Positions 21,449 through 32,799 of a stretch of DNA of 64,000 bases are shown here, in pieces. This DNA is from Crambe crambe. Its lineage: Eukaryota > Porifera > Demospongiae > Poecilosclerida > Crambeidae. The position numbers and the translations under genes are program-made. Where the stretch lies: NCBI GenBank assembly GCA_963924555.1, contig OZ004581.1:1116001-1180000 (forward strand), written 5' to 3'. Numbering within the stretch: the stretch's first letter is position 1; every line of letters begins with the position of its first letter. The notes under the pieces were generated by a model. The model was not told the origin of the DNA. It worked only from the letters and a program-made list of their open reading frames with translations, and did not search any database.

Positions 21449-22092
21449 TAACCAAATTTCAGAGAGAGAGAGTGGATAATCAGCTCTCTGTTGATTGGAA
21501 AAGAATTGAGTAAGTTATAACAGTTATAGTGATGTATCATCCCATCGGGACAAAAAAAAATTGGTCATCAACAGTTAGTGTAAAACACTAGTTACTCTGC
21601 CGGCATGTTAGTCTCAAGTGAATGTGCAAAGCTATGTAAACAAATTTATATTGGCAAATATAAACAAAGCTATATAATTCTAATTATGGCTTCAATAGTC
21701 TAGTATATGTAACTGTTGCATAATGACATGATGTGATTAGATATATGATACATGTACATAATGATGTGATTAGATGATACATAACATGATAATAATTAGT
21801 TGTTATAATCAGCATGATAATTATGCAACAGTTCCATATACTAGACTATTGAAGCCATAATTAGAATTATATAGCTTTGTTTATATTTGCCAATATAAAT
21901 TTGTTTACATAGCTTTGCACATTCACTTGAGACTAACATGCTGGCAGAGTAACTAGTGTTTTACACTAACTGTTGATGACCAATTTTTTTGTCCCGATGG
22001 GATGATACATCACTATAACTGTTATAACTTACTCAATTCTTTTCCAATCAACAGAGAGCTGATTATCCACTCTCTCTCTCTGAAATTTGGTT
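21449..22092. repeat. Long near-perfect inverted repeat, arms about 283 bp
   Basis: Left arm about 21,449-21,734 (starts AACCAAATTTCAGAGAGAG); right arm about 21,811-22,092 reads the same in reverse complement with few mismatches and small length changes. The spacer is about 75 bp of AT-rich repeats (ATGATGTGATTAGAT). The arm sequence is intron DNA of the UBAN gene; the intact gene has only one such segment (about 51,865-51,960). A transcript through it would fold into a long double-stranded hairpin. Confidence 0.9.
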
Positions 22093-22679
22093 ATTTCAGT
22101 ACACTAGTACTTAGGGAAGTGAGACTATGACATCATACTATTTTCCACCCCAATTAAGTGAATAGTATATATTAATTTTATATGTACATACTTTATGATC
22201 ATCACTGCTTTATGATTGGGCTTCTCCATTTAATTACACATGTGACAGTCAAGGGTAGAAATCAAAGTTTATTCATATTTTAGTCTAAGTTTACTTTTGT
22301 CATGACTGATGCTTTACAATAAAAATTTAATTTTCTGCCTTTTGAACTTTTTTTTTTCAAAAGTAGAAAGCGCTGATTTCTACCCTCGACTGTCACATAT
22401 ATTGTTCTTATTACCTGCATAGCCCCTCCCCATAAGGGTTGCTGTTGGTGATGTTGCAGCTGGTATTCCAGTTGATCATTTTTCCTCCTAGACTCATCCA
22501 GTTGCCTGCGTATGTCGGTCACATGACGACTCAGCTGTTCTACCTGCGTCTGTAGCGCCATTTCAGCTGCTGTGCTTGTACCTGAATCCTACATGACACA
22601 AGCAGTTAAGAGTGAAGAGAGAATAAGAAAAAGGAAAACTTCTCTAAATGGATAAGTTGGGAGCATCAATTTTGTATCC

Positions 22680-23075
22680 ATTGTAGAGGTGTCCTTCAAG
22701 GTGATTAAAAATGTCCTTTATTAAGGGGTTATCCTTTATTAAGAGGTCGTTCTTTATTAAGGGATTGTCCTTAATTAAGAGGTTGTCCTTTATTAAGGGG
22801 TTGTCCTTTATTAAGAGGTTGTCCTTTATTAAGGGGTTGTCCTTTATTAAGAGATCGTCCTTTATTAAGAAGTTGTCCTTCATTAAGAGGTTGTCCTTCA
22901 TTAAGAGGTTTTATTAAGAGGTTGTCCTTTATTTAGTTCATTAAGAGGTTGTCCTTTATTAAGAGGTTGTCTTTTATTAAGAGGTTATCCTTTATTAAGA
23001 GGTTGTCCTTTATTTAGTTCATTAAGAGGTTGTCCTTTATTAAGAGGTTGTCTTTTATTAAGAGGTTGTCCTTTT
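22680..23075 (-). repeat. Minisatellite, unit TTGTCCTTTATTAAGAGG (18 bp)
   Basis: About 20 units with variants (AAGGGG, AAGAAG). The array is open in frames on both strands simply because its unit is 18 bp (products such as SFIKGL or LLIKDN repeats), so it is not called a gene. Equivalent shorter arrays lie at 44,345 and 52,695, in the same position relative to the UBAN coil exon. Confidence 0.9.
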
Positions 23076-23204
23076 ATTCAGAGTGTCAAGGTTTATCAGA
23101 GGTATACCTGTATTCATGATGATGTTGTCATGGTAATAATATTGACAACCATATGTTGCATTAATGGTGCGCGTACTCATACTAATAAGTTCGATATACT
23201 TTAA

Positions 23205-23265
23205 TACATGTCACCAATGTTTGTCTGGAGACAATTTGGGAGTTATTTAGGACTGGATGAAGGTT
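23205..23265 (+). pseudogene. Death-domain exon fragment (in UBAN copy 1)
   Basis: TGGAGACAATTTGGGAGTTA then TTTAGGACTGGATGAA encodes WRQFGSYLGLDE, the start of the death-domain sequence seen three times at 52,985-53,690. It is truncated after about 12 codons and lies at the equivalent position beyond the minisatellite. Confidence 0.5.
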
Positions 23266-23499
23266 TCTACCTTCTCACCTTAATCCCCCAAAAATTGGTA
23301 CACTTATGAATGATGTCAAAAAGTTAGTGCACTTTTGCCACAGAATCTCAACTTTAGCTATGCCTTTTCCTCCAACACCAGGAAACCAAGGGTAACTCTT
23401 CCTGTGGACCATGCAGACAGCTAACCCTTCAATGCAGTGTTTGAAACCCTTCAACAGGAACAACAGTGACTACCAAAGTATAGTTGTAACGTGTTCAGG

Positions 23500-23712
23500 G
23501 GGTGACTCTTTTCCAAAAAAAAAAAGTTTATTACCTGCATTCCTCTAATCACCTGCATACATTATTTGCACTACCACTCCTCAATTATGCATATTCCACT
23601 CTTCCTCTTATTTCCTCTTCCTCTAATTATCTGCACTTCTCCCTCTTAATAACACTACTATTCCTCACTATCCATTCCTCTAATTAACTCCTTCCTCTAA
23701 TGAATTACTGAG
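23500..23712. repeat. AT-rich repeat, inverted form of the GGAAGGGATA minisatellite
   Basis: Loose repeats of TTCCTCTAATTA with CTGCA and CACTATTCC. No gene. Confidence 0.6.
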
Positions 23713-24115
23713 TAGTGTGAGTAATAATAGTCCAGATGACAATTATAATATTTCCTCCGACACATTCACACTAACCCACATACCCTGTTCATTCACTTGT
23801 GCGAGATTGCCTTATACACATAGGCGGAGGAAGACGATTTTGAGTATGGGGGCAATATTGACAAGGCTATCCTTAATATGTGGCTGGAGGCCGGGGAGAG
23901 TGCGGGAGGGGGATGCTTTGGGTATTATTGAATACTGGATGCCCATTTCAGACTACAAAAAGCCAAGCAACAATTTAATACGTATCAGTACATCTTTGTC
24001 GACGATAATTTGCTGAAACAACAATCTTATTAGCTAATATCTATCCTATCTGTAATATCATGATAGCATGACATAGTCGAGTCTTGCCTCGGACATGGTG
24101 CACTCTTCCTGCACA
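23713..24115 (+). repeat. Dispersed repeat shared with 35,213-35,590
   Basis: Shared blocks: AATATTTCCTCCGACACATT, GAGGAAGAYGATTTTGAG, GGCTGGAGGCCGGGG-type block, GGGATGCTTTGGGTATTATT, GAATACTGGATGCCCATTTC and the CTATCCTATCTGTAATATCA block, in the same order. Short frames inside are not recognised. Confidence 0.75.
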
Positions 24116-24279
24116 TACAACGCACATAGTGTGGAAGTCCACACTGCTAATCAACATCACTTGAAGTTGTTGAATGAGGAAAGGCATCCACTCAACTCCA
24201 TAATGAGTTTCCACTATGGGCTGGTGGTGCTCTACCAGACTTCAAATAGCTGACTCAGTGCATCAGCAAATATAAAGCC

Positions 24280-24450
24280 TTACAAGTAATAACAGGAAGT
24301 TAGATGACTAACTAGTGCATTTCCTGTCTGGAGGGTATGACTAATAATTATACTGCAACTAGCGGCACTGAGTGCAGTGGCTAAGTAAACATCCCCGTTG
24401 CTAGCAACGAATACTTTAACTGCAGCTGCTGCACTCCGTAGGGAGTCCAT
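24280..24450 (-). pseudogene. Small Cys/Ser-rich ORF family, copy 5 (truncated)
   Basis: Begins MDSLRSAAAAVKVFVASNGDVY exactly like the 50,002 copy, then the sequence diverges and the frame continues into unrelated residues. It belongs to the duplicated block that also carries the UBAN remnant at 24,985 (same order as 50,002 then 50,804). Confidence 0.5.
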
Positions 24451-24846
24451 TGAGCTTTCCCAGTTTTGATGGGTTAACACGCACACAGACTTAAATACAC
24501 ACACTGATCTCATGTCACAACCATAAATGACTGATCTGATTGTGACATGAGATACAAATGAATCATGCGTGGGCGCAATGTCGAGGGTGTGATGGCTGAT
24601 TTTTGGTATACAGCTTAGCTATCTCCATAAAAATTACATTTAGTTTTTGTAAATTCATCAATTTATTTTTATAGGATCTAGTGTCCTGCACATTCTGTAC
24701 TAGGCTATAAACTAAAGCAAAATGTAACTTTTTAGACCATGTCAAGTATAGTTGCCATGTGTAAAACATTCCCATGCATAGTTCCTGAGTTGCAGTGATT
24801 TGTTCATTATTCATGCTAAAGGGTTGGCTATGCCAGACTATATCAC

Positions 24847-24879
24847 TAGTCTCGCGGGCCCGACCCTCCCGCGAGACTA
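24847..24879. repeat. GC-rich foldback (TAGTCTCGCGGG)
   Basis: Perfect 12-bp arms TAGTCTCGCGGG / CCCGCGAGACTA with a 9-nt loop, in a block absent from the otherwise similar 50,690 region. Confidence 0.75.
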
Positions 24880-24984
24880 CTATATCACAGGGTGAGGGCC
24901 TAGTAGTCTGACAGACCATCAATTGTATTAACAAAAATTCATATTCATAATAATTATACATACACAATGAACTATAGCTAGCAG

Positions 24985-25143
24985 TTAGGGGGGGAGTGGC
25001 AGTCCTCTAGGGTCCAGGCAAATCCCATGCTCCGTTGACTGCATACATATATATAAAATACAAAAGAATGATAAAAGTGGTGTGCCTGAGTTCTCTCTCT
25101 GTCCGACCTCTCAATCTGAAAATCCTCTTTGTAGGTTGCCACC
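24985..25143 (-). pseudogene. Duplicated 3' end of UBAN gene A (copy 2), truncated
   Basis: The tail exon is at 25,038-24,985 (STEHGICLDPRGLPLPP plus stop; one Arg to Cys change). The UBAN exon at about 25,143-25,083 keeps only its first 20 codons (VATYKEDFQIERSDRE region); the rest of the exon and most of the following intron are deleted. The duplicated block continues to about 25,575, where it abuts the HGSNAT-like exon. Confidence 0.75.
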
Positions 25144-25579
25144 TTCAGAATTCAAAAATCCATGACTTACGTACCAGCTAAATTGCTAACATACAAGATA
25201 ATGTAAAACTAGAAAGTATGTTTTAATAAAAATTGATGGTAAAGCTTGCTTACCTTGAAAAATAATAAAGCTTGCTTAGCTTAATGTAATAGCTATATGT
25301 ATTATTCATTAACAAAGCAAGAAGTATTTCTGCTATTTCAATGTAACTAGCTATACCTAATTTTTAAAATCACATGCGTTTGAGTGCAATTTGGGTATAA
25401 TTGCATGAGAAACTGGCTAGTTAATTGCACAAGGAGAAGCTGAGTGGAATTTAGACAGTTTTGAATGCAATAAGGAAGAACAATTGTTGACACAAGAACA
25501 CAACCACAACTAGAGTGAAGCCAATTCAGTGGCACTCTTGAAACTGACTTAGCCAATAGGTGGATGCATGCAGTATAGT

Positions 25580-28500
25580 AACTGTCTGTTATCGTCACAT
25601 GATCTGTTACATACTGTGGAATCCACTGAAGGACATCACTAACAATTGGCTGCAGTGGGTGATGGTGTTACTGTTGGAGACTCTGTGGTTAATGCTGACT
25701 TTCCTAGTAACAACAGCCAAGGGATGTCCTAGGTATGTGAAAGTGGGCGTGGTCAGCTAAAAAATTTTCTGCGTGCCCGCACATCATATCACCACATGTA
25801 CATCAGCCCCCCCAACAGAAAACATCTTCTTGCACCCCTGTAACAAGAGATAAATTCACCAAGTGCCATGCTCAAATTTCAGCTTGTTGACATAATTTTT
25901 CTTGTTGCTAAGGGAGAGTCTATGTATATGGCTGCAGAAGCTGTCTTTACTATCAGTTTACTATCAGAGCTAGGCTTACAGTAGTTCCAGCTTGTTGCTA
26001 AGGGAGAGTCTATGTATATGGCTGCAGAAGCTACTATCAGTTTACTATCAGAGCTGACAGTTTGCTTTTTTTTTTCATTATTATACATAGCTGCCATGGG
26101 AGAAACCACAGGCTTACAGTAGTTCCAGCCTATTATTATGCATACATGGATACCATTACATCATGATTGGTTGTGGTAGGTACGTAATAGCTCAATTACC
26201 ACTGGCATGCAAATTCTGAAGTGACTGCTACACCCTCCATGCAAAACATTTCATGACTAGTGTCTCACAATAGATCAAAACTCAGTCTGGACACAACTTT
26301 GCTCGCTCACCTTTTGCATTCCCTTCATAGTTTAAAATTCCAATTTATAATCATTCAATTACACATTCGTATTTAATTTTGTGAAACCATGAAAATTTTA
26401 ACCTACAAAATTTTTCTGGTTATCCATAAAAAAATAATAAATTCCCAAACCATGGAAATATTGCCCCCACAATAAACTAAATAATAAACGTCTTGGGTTG
26501 GTAAAGGGTTGATAAAGGGTTGATGAAGGGTTGTTGATAAGGCAAGAAAGAGGGGCTGCAGCTCTAGATATTTACAAAGTCCCAGGGGATAATGAATAAC
26601 CCACATAAGGGCCCAACTAAAGCATGAATCCCATTAGCTTAAGTTACCAGTGACATAGTAGGTAGAGACATGCAAATTATGCTCTCTTTTTTTCTATTAT
26701 GCTATGCTCCAATAGTTTTTTTTTGTTGTTGTTTTTTGTTACCACCACCAATTACATAGGTGGCTACTCTAATTCAGCAGTTTATACAAAGGATCTCAAG
26801 AGTCGACATCAATACCTCCCCCTGGAAGTCTATTATGCCAGCATTGTGCTGGGAAACAACCATATCTATACAGCTCCCCTACTGCAAAGGTACTAGATAG
26901 TCAGGTGCCAAGGAATAAATTTCCAACAAAAAGTACTATTATTGTTATCACCTTTATGACAGAGCAAAGCAAAGATACTGTGAGTGGCCAGTTGTGTGAA
27001 AGATACTATTTTTGTTACTACCTTTGTGGAAAATATATACAGAGCATCCTGACCAAAACTAATTATTTCCAACAAAAATACTACTACTTTTGTGGAAAAA
27101 TATGAATGGGTGAAGCTGTTGCTAGTGATTTTCCATCAGGAACAACTTAGGTTGACTAGCCATGACCATAATAAATTATCAGTGACCTACTGTGACCTAC
27201 AACAAGTCAGACATTTTATTTCATGATATCCACACCAATGACACCATGTTTGCAGCATCTGTACAGACTGGACTTGAACTATGACCATGAGGGGGTCTTT
27301 GGCTCCCTCAATTCAATCGTTTTGTGTTATTTTGGAGTTCAAGCAGGCAGAACTCTCTTCCATTTCAGGGGAAACATCTCTCAGTCTTTGTCAGATTCAT
27401 CATATGGGGACTCTCATTGGTAAGGGAGTACAGTAAAACCTCCAAACAACAGCCAGTTTTTTTTTTGTCGTTGTTGTTGTTTGTTTTTTTTTTGTTTTTG
27501 TTTTTGTTTTTTTGTTTTGTTTTTTTTACCTTTGTAGCCCTTCTCAAATATTATAGGAAAGGTCATTTCATTCCATTCAGTTTGGCTGTTGTAGAGAGTT
27601 TGGTTGTTTTTAGGAGTCCCCTCCTAGATTCAATCCAGTCTGCACTGGGGGAGCTTATATTGTCCAGTCAGACCCCCTTATGGCAGAGTGTTGAGGTAAA
27701 AAAAACACATCATTAAAGATAAGGTACAGAGTAAATACCCACAAGATTCAATCCAGTCTGTTGTCCAGCAGGCCCCCTTATGGCAGAGTGCTGAGTAGCC
27801 TCAAACCCAGCTTCCTTTTTCCTTGCCAGTTGACTGTGCCACTGCGAATTCCAGCAATGAATATTGATCGCCTGCAACTGTCACATTTACGGTTATGGCA
27901 ACCCATCTTAAACCATTACCATTTTACTATAAAAATAGCACTGTATGCATGCTGGTTCTATTGTTGTGCTCCACTCTCACCATGATGCTCCATCAAACAT
28001 CTAGTTAGTGGTCTCAAAGATACCAATATGGTTAGAGAAGTTATGTGCAAACAACACATGGTACTTCCTTTGGTTTATTCCCAATACAGTATGGACACAG
28101 CTAAAATTTCATCCTAATGACACAAAGGCCAGATTCTGGTCTCCTTTATGGCTTGTTTGGATAAGAAATGGCTTCCCAACATGAAGAAATAGAAGTCCAC
28201 TTGGTGGATGGGTTAATATGAAACCATGTGGTGGGCTAGTATCTCCAGAGCTAACAATTTGTCAGTAAAATTTGAGAACAATCACAGTACACAGTACCTT
28301 GTATGGCTTATGACGATAGGACATTAATCAACTCTATAGTTATATTTTCTTGCAGAGTGTGCTTGGCACTGTGCTGTGTCTAGGGCAAAAGAATGAAGGA
28401 ATTATCCCTTTAAACAAAAATTTATGGTAATTCTTCCAATGGTGCATGGCAGTTCAATGAGCCATAAGCAATTGAGCATATAGCAATTTTAATGAGCCAT

Positions 28501-28761
28501 ATGCAATTGAGTGTATAACAATCCTGGTCCTTCTCTACAAAAAATTGCCATGATTTCATTTTCGAGCCCAGCACCATCATAAATATACCAGCACATTCTC
28601 ACAGTGTTGCTCGAATAAGAATAGTTAATTTAATTTCTGACTTTATAGGTCTCTATCTTTTATTTTGGTGATGGGAGGGACAGGGTACCTGGTATTGGCT
28701 CTGTTCTATCTCTTCATTGATGTCATTCACTGGTGGAATGGTTCTCCCTTCAAATATCCAG
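25580..28761 (+). pseudogene. HGSNAT: HGSNAT-like (heparan-alpha-glucosaminide N-acetyltransferase) gene fragment
   Basis: Five exons match consecutive parts of the C-terminal half of the lysosomal membrane acetyltransferase. Exon to 25,732: WLQWVMVLLLETLWLMLTF, GCP. Exon about 26,760-26,889: LGNNHIYTAP. Exon 27,267-27,419: HEGVFGSLNSIVLCYFGVQA. Exon 28,356-28,426: NEGIIPLNKNLW. Exon 28,649-28,761: DVIHWWNGSPFKYPG. Borders are canonical and mostly phase-compatible. In exon 3 the frame shifts by one base near the GGGG run (about 27,370): the family pattern continues in another frame (SVFVRFIIWGLSL). The N-terminal half and the final MNSIL... exon are not seen, and the 5' side abuts the UBAN duplication at about 25,575. 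Likely a pseudogene; a sequencing error at GGGG is possible. Confidence 0.75.
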
Positions 28762-29369
28762 GTATGTTATCCAAACTCAGGGGAGTAGCTAGAATATAAG
28801 ATTTGGTGGGGCTGTGCAATTGTGCACAGAAAAAATTTTGACCTGCCACCCCGATATTTTTTTATTTTGAATAACTAAAGAGGCTTGGGTCCTTTATGCA
28901 CAATTTAAATCTCCAGCAATATCCCAATATCCTGTCACAACTTGATACCCAACAGCAGCAGATCATTGTGGTGAGTTTACATAGCATGCCTAAAAAGTCT
29001 GCAAGCAAAAATTATTACTCAAAATATGGCACTCGCGACGGACAAAATTCATATTATTTCCTGTCAAATTGGGTGCATGGTGGCTAGTGGCTAGTGGTTT
29101 GCCATTATAGTGGCATGACAACTATGAATGTGATTATGGCTAACCATAAATATCCTAACTGGGGAGTGAGGGAGGAATGTGCGTCAACATGTCATTCTAT
29201 GAATATTGATATATAAGATGGTAAACCATAATACTGCTAGCTAGGACATTGCTCAATATCAAATTCACACAACAGAAACATTAGGTACCATAAGTGTGTG
29301 CTACTGACATATCATTCCATATATAATGATCCTGCAAGTTTCTGTGGGTGTATAAAATAAGGGCCTAGG
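28762..29369. other. No gene seen downstream of HGSNAT fragment
   Basis: The next expected HGSNAT exon (MNS start) is not found here. A 63-codon frame at 28,896 (Gln-rich, LQQYPNILSQLDTQQQQIIV) is followed by GTGAGT, a possible donor, but has no recognised family. Confidence 0.4.
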
Positions 29370-29760
29370 GAAAGTTGATGTTCTGTGCCAGTCTGTGGTT
29401 GACACCCAGTAAATCAACAACCTCATTTGATTTTGAAAGCTTACAAGTGGCCAAGTCGAATGTGAGTTGTTATTTTTTGTTTGTTTGTTATTATTTTTTA
29501 TTTTGTTTTGTTTTGTTTTTGTTTTTTTGTTGTTGTTGTTTTTTTGCTCAATTTAACAGATCACATCCAGAATTAATGATCACTTATCTAACCTTCCAAA
29601 ATTGGGGACATTGAGAATACTAATTGGGAAATTGGAATATTCTCTTTTTTTGTAATTGTAGGAAGGGATATAGTGCAGGTAATTAGAGGAAGGGATAGTG
29701 CAGGTAATTTTAGAGGAAGGGATAATATAATTAGAGAAAGGGATGGTTAATAGAAGAATA
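29370..29760 (+). repeat. Dispersed repeat plus minisatellite (second copy of 10,300-10,790)
   Basis: Same order of blocks as 10,300-10,790: GTTCTGTGCCAGTCT..., T-rich run, TTGGGGACATTGAGA, then the AGGTAATTAGAGGAAGGGATA units. Confidence 0.75.
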
Positions 29761-30552
29761 CTTGACAACCTTGTGAAATAATGATTATCTATTATATAAT
29801 TATAAATACCTGAATATGCCACTGCACAAGACTACTAGTTTCCATTGGTTTTTGGTGTATCTACAACTACCAGAACCTTACCCCCATTTCCACATTATCA
29901 AAACGTTACCAAACCAAAAAAGTGCACTCTCTGAATAATGAAGTAACCCTATACCTATAGTGGTTACTTCCAGTGCAGGTATGAAAACTTGAAGGGTTTC
30001 ATCAGAGAGGCCCCAACCTGTCTTTAGCCATAGCTATTTTATTATCATCATTACAGCAGCTGCATGACTCTAGTCAGACTAGAGTCAGATTCATGCAGTA
30101 GGAGTTAGTAGTTGTGGTAAATAAGTAGGTGTGGTAAATTGGTAGGTTGTCAGTACAGTTGTGGTAGTTATTATATGGGGTCGGTTTCATTGAGTTTGGA
30201 TAGGTCTACTGTGTTAACTCTAGGAACCTGGTGGGTGATTAAAGTAGTCTTATGTGTAAAACACTGGATAGTGCTAATTATGTTATGTAACAGCTGCATT
30301 TCCCTAGTTATTTTCAATCTCTAGAGTTGTGTGACAGTTAAGGAATCCCATGCTCTGTTGACTGTACACAAACAAGTACATAGCTAAGAAGTGACCATAA
30401 TCATCAAAATTATTGAGGAAGTTCTACAAGTGTCTCTCTTAGAGTTGGGCTTACGTAGCCAGCATAATTTTGGGAGTAAGCCGATGTTGGGCTCAAACTG
30501 TGCACATGAGATATATTTATTATTAAGTGGTTTTACTTATCCTACCATTCTT

Positions 30553-31305
30553 CCCCCTAATCACCTGCATGCCCCTCCTTTAATTATCTGCACTACCACA
30601 TTCCTCCAATTATGTATATGTTCCACTCTTCCTCTTAATCCTTCCTTTAATTAGCTACACTATATCTCTTCCTCCAGAGTAGTATTCTGTTGACTTAATA
30701 GTTCATTGATATAGATAGCATGGGTCTCATATGATGAGTTGGCACAAGGGGGACACTTGTTCCCCAAGGGTGTGTGGACAACCTCCCAACAAACATGGTG
30801 AATAGCAGATAATTGTACTTAGCACTGTGTTGACAACTTGTGTCTAGGCAGAAGAATGTGAGCTATAATTAGAGGAAGAGCTGAGTGGATAGTGCAGGTG
30901 ATTAGAGGAAGGGATAATGCAATTATATATAGAGGAAGGGATAATGCAGGTAAGGTTAATGGAGGAATAATGACAACGCTGGTATATATGTACAACTCCA
31001 TCTACTGAGTCTGACCTTAGTATGACTAGAGTCATGCAGCTGAAGACAGTTGCTGTAATGATGATTATAAAAATCACTATGGTAACAGGCAGGTTGTTTT
31101 GATAATCTGCACAATAACTCTTTCACAAACTTGAAAGCAACCATCCAGATTTCCCAGGATTATCCAGGGATTGATTACGTAGAACTAAAGACAAAAATGT
31201 CCAATTCTACCTGGCTTCACTATGCATGTGCGTCCCATTGGGTGTCAAATCCAGACATCCAGGAAACAACAGAAAAACCCAGTTGATAGGTTATAGACAA
31301 CGGCT
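30553..31305 (+). repeat. 753-bp direct duplication, copy 1
   Basis: Identical by eye, apart from an early G/A difference at 30,571/33,641, to 33,623-34,375 at a constant offset of 3,070 bp. Similarity ends abruptly on both sides. No coding family is recognised in it. Confidence 0.93.
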
Positions 31306-31599
31306 GATCTGAGAATGACAGCTAACCTGTTATCCAGTGTTTCTTCCGGGTGGGAGTTTAAGTTAGCGTGTACATCTACACCTTTTCTGTAGGATGCATA
31401 GTATTTTACCTTCCTGCAGAAATGATTTGATCCTTTAAGTAGTTATATAATTATATTGTCACTATGAAGTTGGAATCCTTCCTATATGCGGCAATAGTGG
31501 AAATACAAGTAGTTCAATAGGAAAATATAAACTGATCAGGAACTTAATTGCACACGTATTAGAGTTACTGTCCTAATGTCCTATTATTTTAATGGTGAC

Positions 31600-31800
31600 C
31601 TATTGGCTATCTTGATAATTAGAGTTAGTGTCCTTGGCTATCCTGATAATTAAAATAATAGTGTCCTGTTAGCTCTCTTGATAATTAAAATAATAGTGTC
31701 CTGTTAGCTCTCTTGATAATTAAAATAATAGTGTCCTGTTAGCTCTCTTGATAATTAAAATAATAGTGTCCTGTTAGCTCTCTTGATAATTAAATTAGGA
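31600..31800 (+). repeat. Tandem repeat, unit about 36 bp
   Basis: About five units of GATAATTAAAATAATAGTGT followed by CCTGTTAGCTCTCTT. Confidence 0.88.
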
Positions 31801-31951
31801 GATCAAACCAAATCTTGCAGGTTTTTATTTATTTCTATCAGCTAAATTGATAAAGATTGTCCTATTAGCTATTGTGATGAATTAGAATTAGTGTGTCCTA
31901 TTATTTTTAGTGTGTCCTATTAATTGATGGACTATGATTATGTGTACACAG

Positions 31952-32044
31952 ATAGGAGATTTCGGAATGGCACGTGATCTGGAAGAGGAAACAGTCTACT
32001 TCTCCCAAGGAGGGAAAATGCCACTAAAATGGACGGCTCCTGAG
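31952..32044 (+). pseudogene. Isolated receptor-type tyrosine kinase exon (DFG to APE)
   Basis: A 93-bp exon between an acceptor (TGTGTACACAG) and donor (GTACAT). It reads IGDFGMARDLEEE, then YFSQGGKMPLKWTAPE, 31 codons without a stop. This is the activation segment of a tyrosine kinase: DFG, an activation-loop Tyr, the PLKWTAPE signature. Borders match a complete symmetric phase-0 exon. The expected neighbouring exons (HRDLAARN upstream, SDVWSFG downstream) are not found within several kb, so it is an orphan exon, or the gene has very long introns. Confidence 0.75.
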
Positions 32045-32704
32045 GTACATACCAGTTTGCTAGCAAGCTATTATTAAGGACTAGTATGTGAATGTCTGAC
32101 ATCTGACATCGTGTGATAGTTAAGTCATGTGCAACTATTGGGGACTAGTGTTGTGTTAATGCATGTAGTATAGCGCCAGTCCACACTGATCACAGGTCCC
32201 CCATGCTCTATACAAAATGTGGTCAGGTCACACACACTTTTTTCTTAGAATCTCATGCTCTATACAATGTGGTCAGGTCACACACACTTTCTTCTTTTCT
32301 TTGATCTTTCCCTAAATTTAAGACTCCCTTTCTTTGTTTTGCTGATTGCAAACATTCTGCAAGCCCAAATCAGTGGAACCTCCTACGTAGCTATATTAGT
32401 GTCACACTTTGAGAACAGCTAGAGATGTTTCCACTCTTCAGAGGTTCAATTTGTATTAACAGTATGGTTGGTTCCTTAAAAAATGTGTGTAGCTCTAAAC
32501 ATATCAATTTCTCGATCATACCTTGTTCCAAACTTTAGCCATCTGCTCCACAAAATTGCAGGACCACAAAAGTCACTATAGTAGTCATGAGTTATGTGGA
32601 AGCACATGCACCTAAACCCGACCAATAGGGTTACAGCTTGCACAGGAGATTATAGGAGGAAAAAATTTGTTTGGCTATAAAAAAAAGTAGCCATTCCACT
32701 TTTT

Positions 32705-32705
<1 letters not shown>

Positions 32706-32788
<83 letters not shown>
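32706..32788 (+). repeat. (AC)n microsatellite
   Basis: About 41 AC units. Confidence 0.97.
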
Positions 32789-32791
<3 letters not shown>

Positions 32792-32799
32792 CACGTACA

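Larger units (their letters stand above)
18993..22588 (-). pseudogene. Duplicated 3' half of UBAN gene A (copy 1), disrupted
   Basis: Contains the last four exons of the 50,804-56,371 gene in the same order and orientation: 22,588-22,415 (coil exon, MALQTQVEQLSRH), 21,339-20,386 (coil exon), 19,320-19,204 (UBAN exon, YKEDFQIERSDRERAQAE) and 19,046-18,993 (tail STEHGIRLDPRGLPLPP plus stop). Exons 1-4 are absent. The 84-bp coil exon is split by an 868-bp transposon (20,439-21,306). Apart from this, splice sites and frames are intact and substitutions few, so the duplication is recent. It probably cannot make a normal protein, unless the split exon is skipped; all exons are phase 0. Confidence 0.8.

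Noticed and set aside
22711..22917. Open frames with SFIKGL / LLIKDN repeats
   Set aside because: Produced on both strands by an 18-bp minisatellite whose length is a multiple of three; no start context or splice sites.
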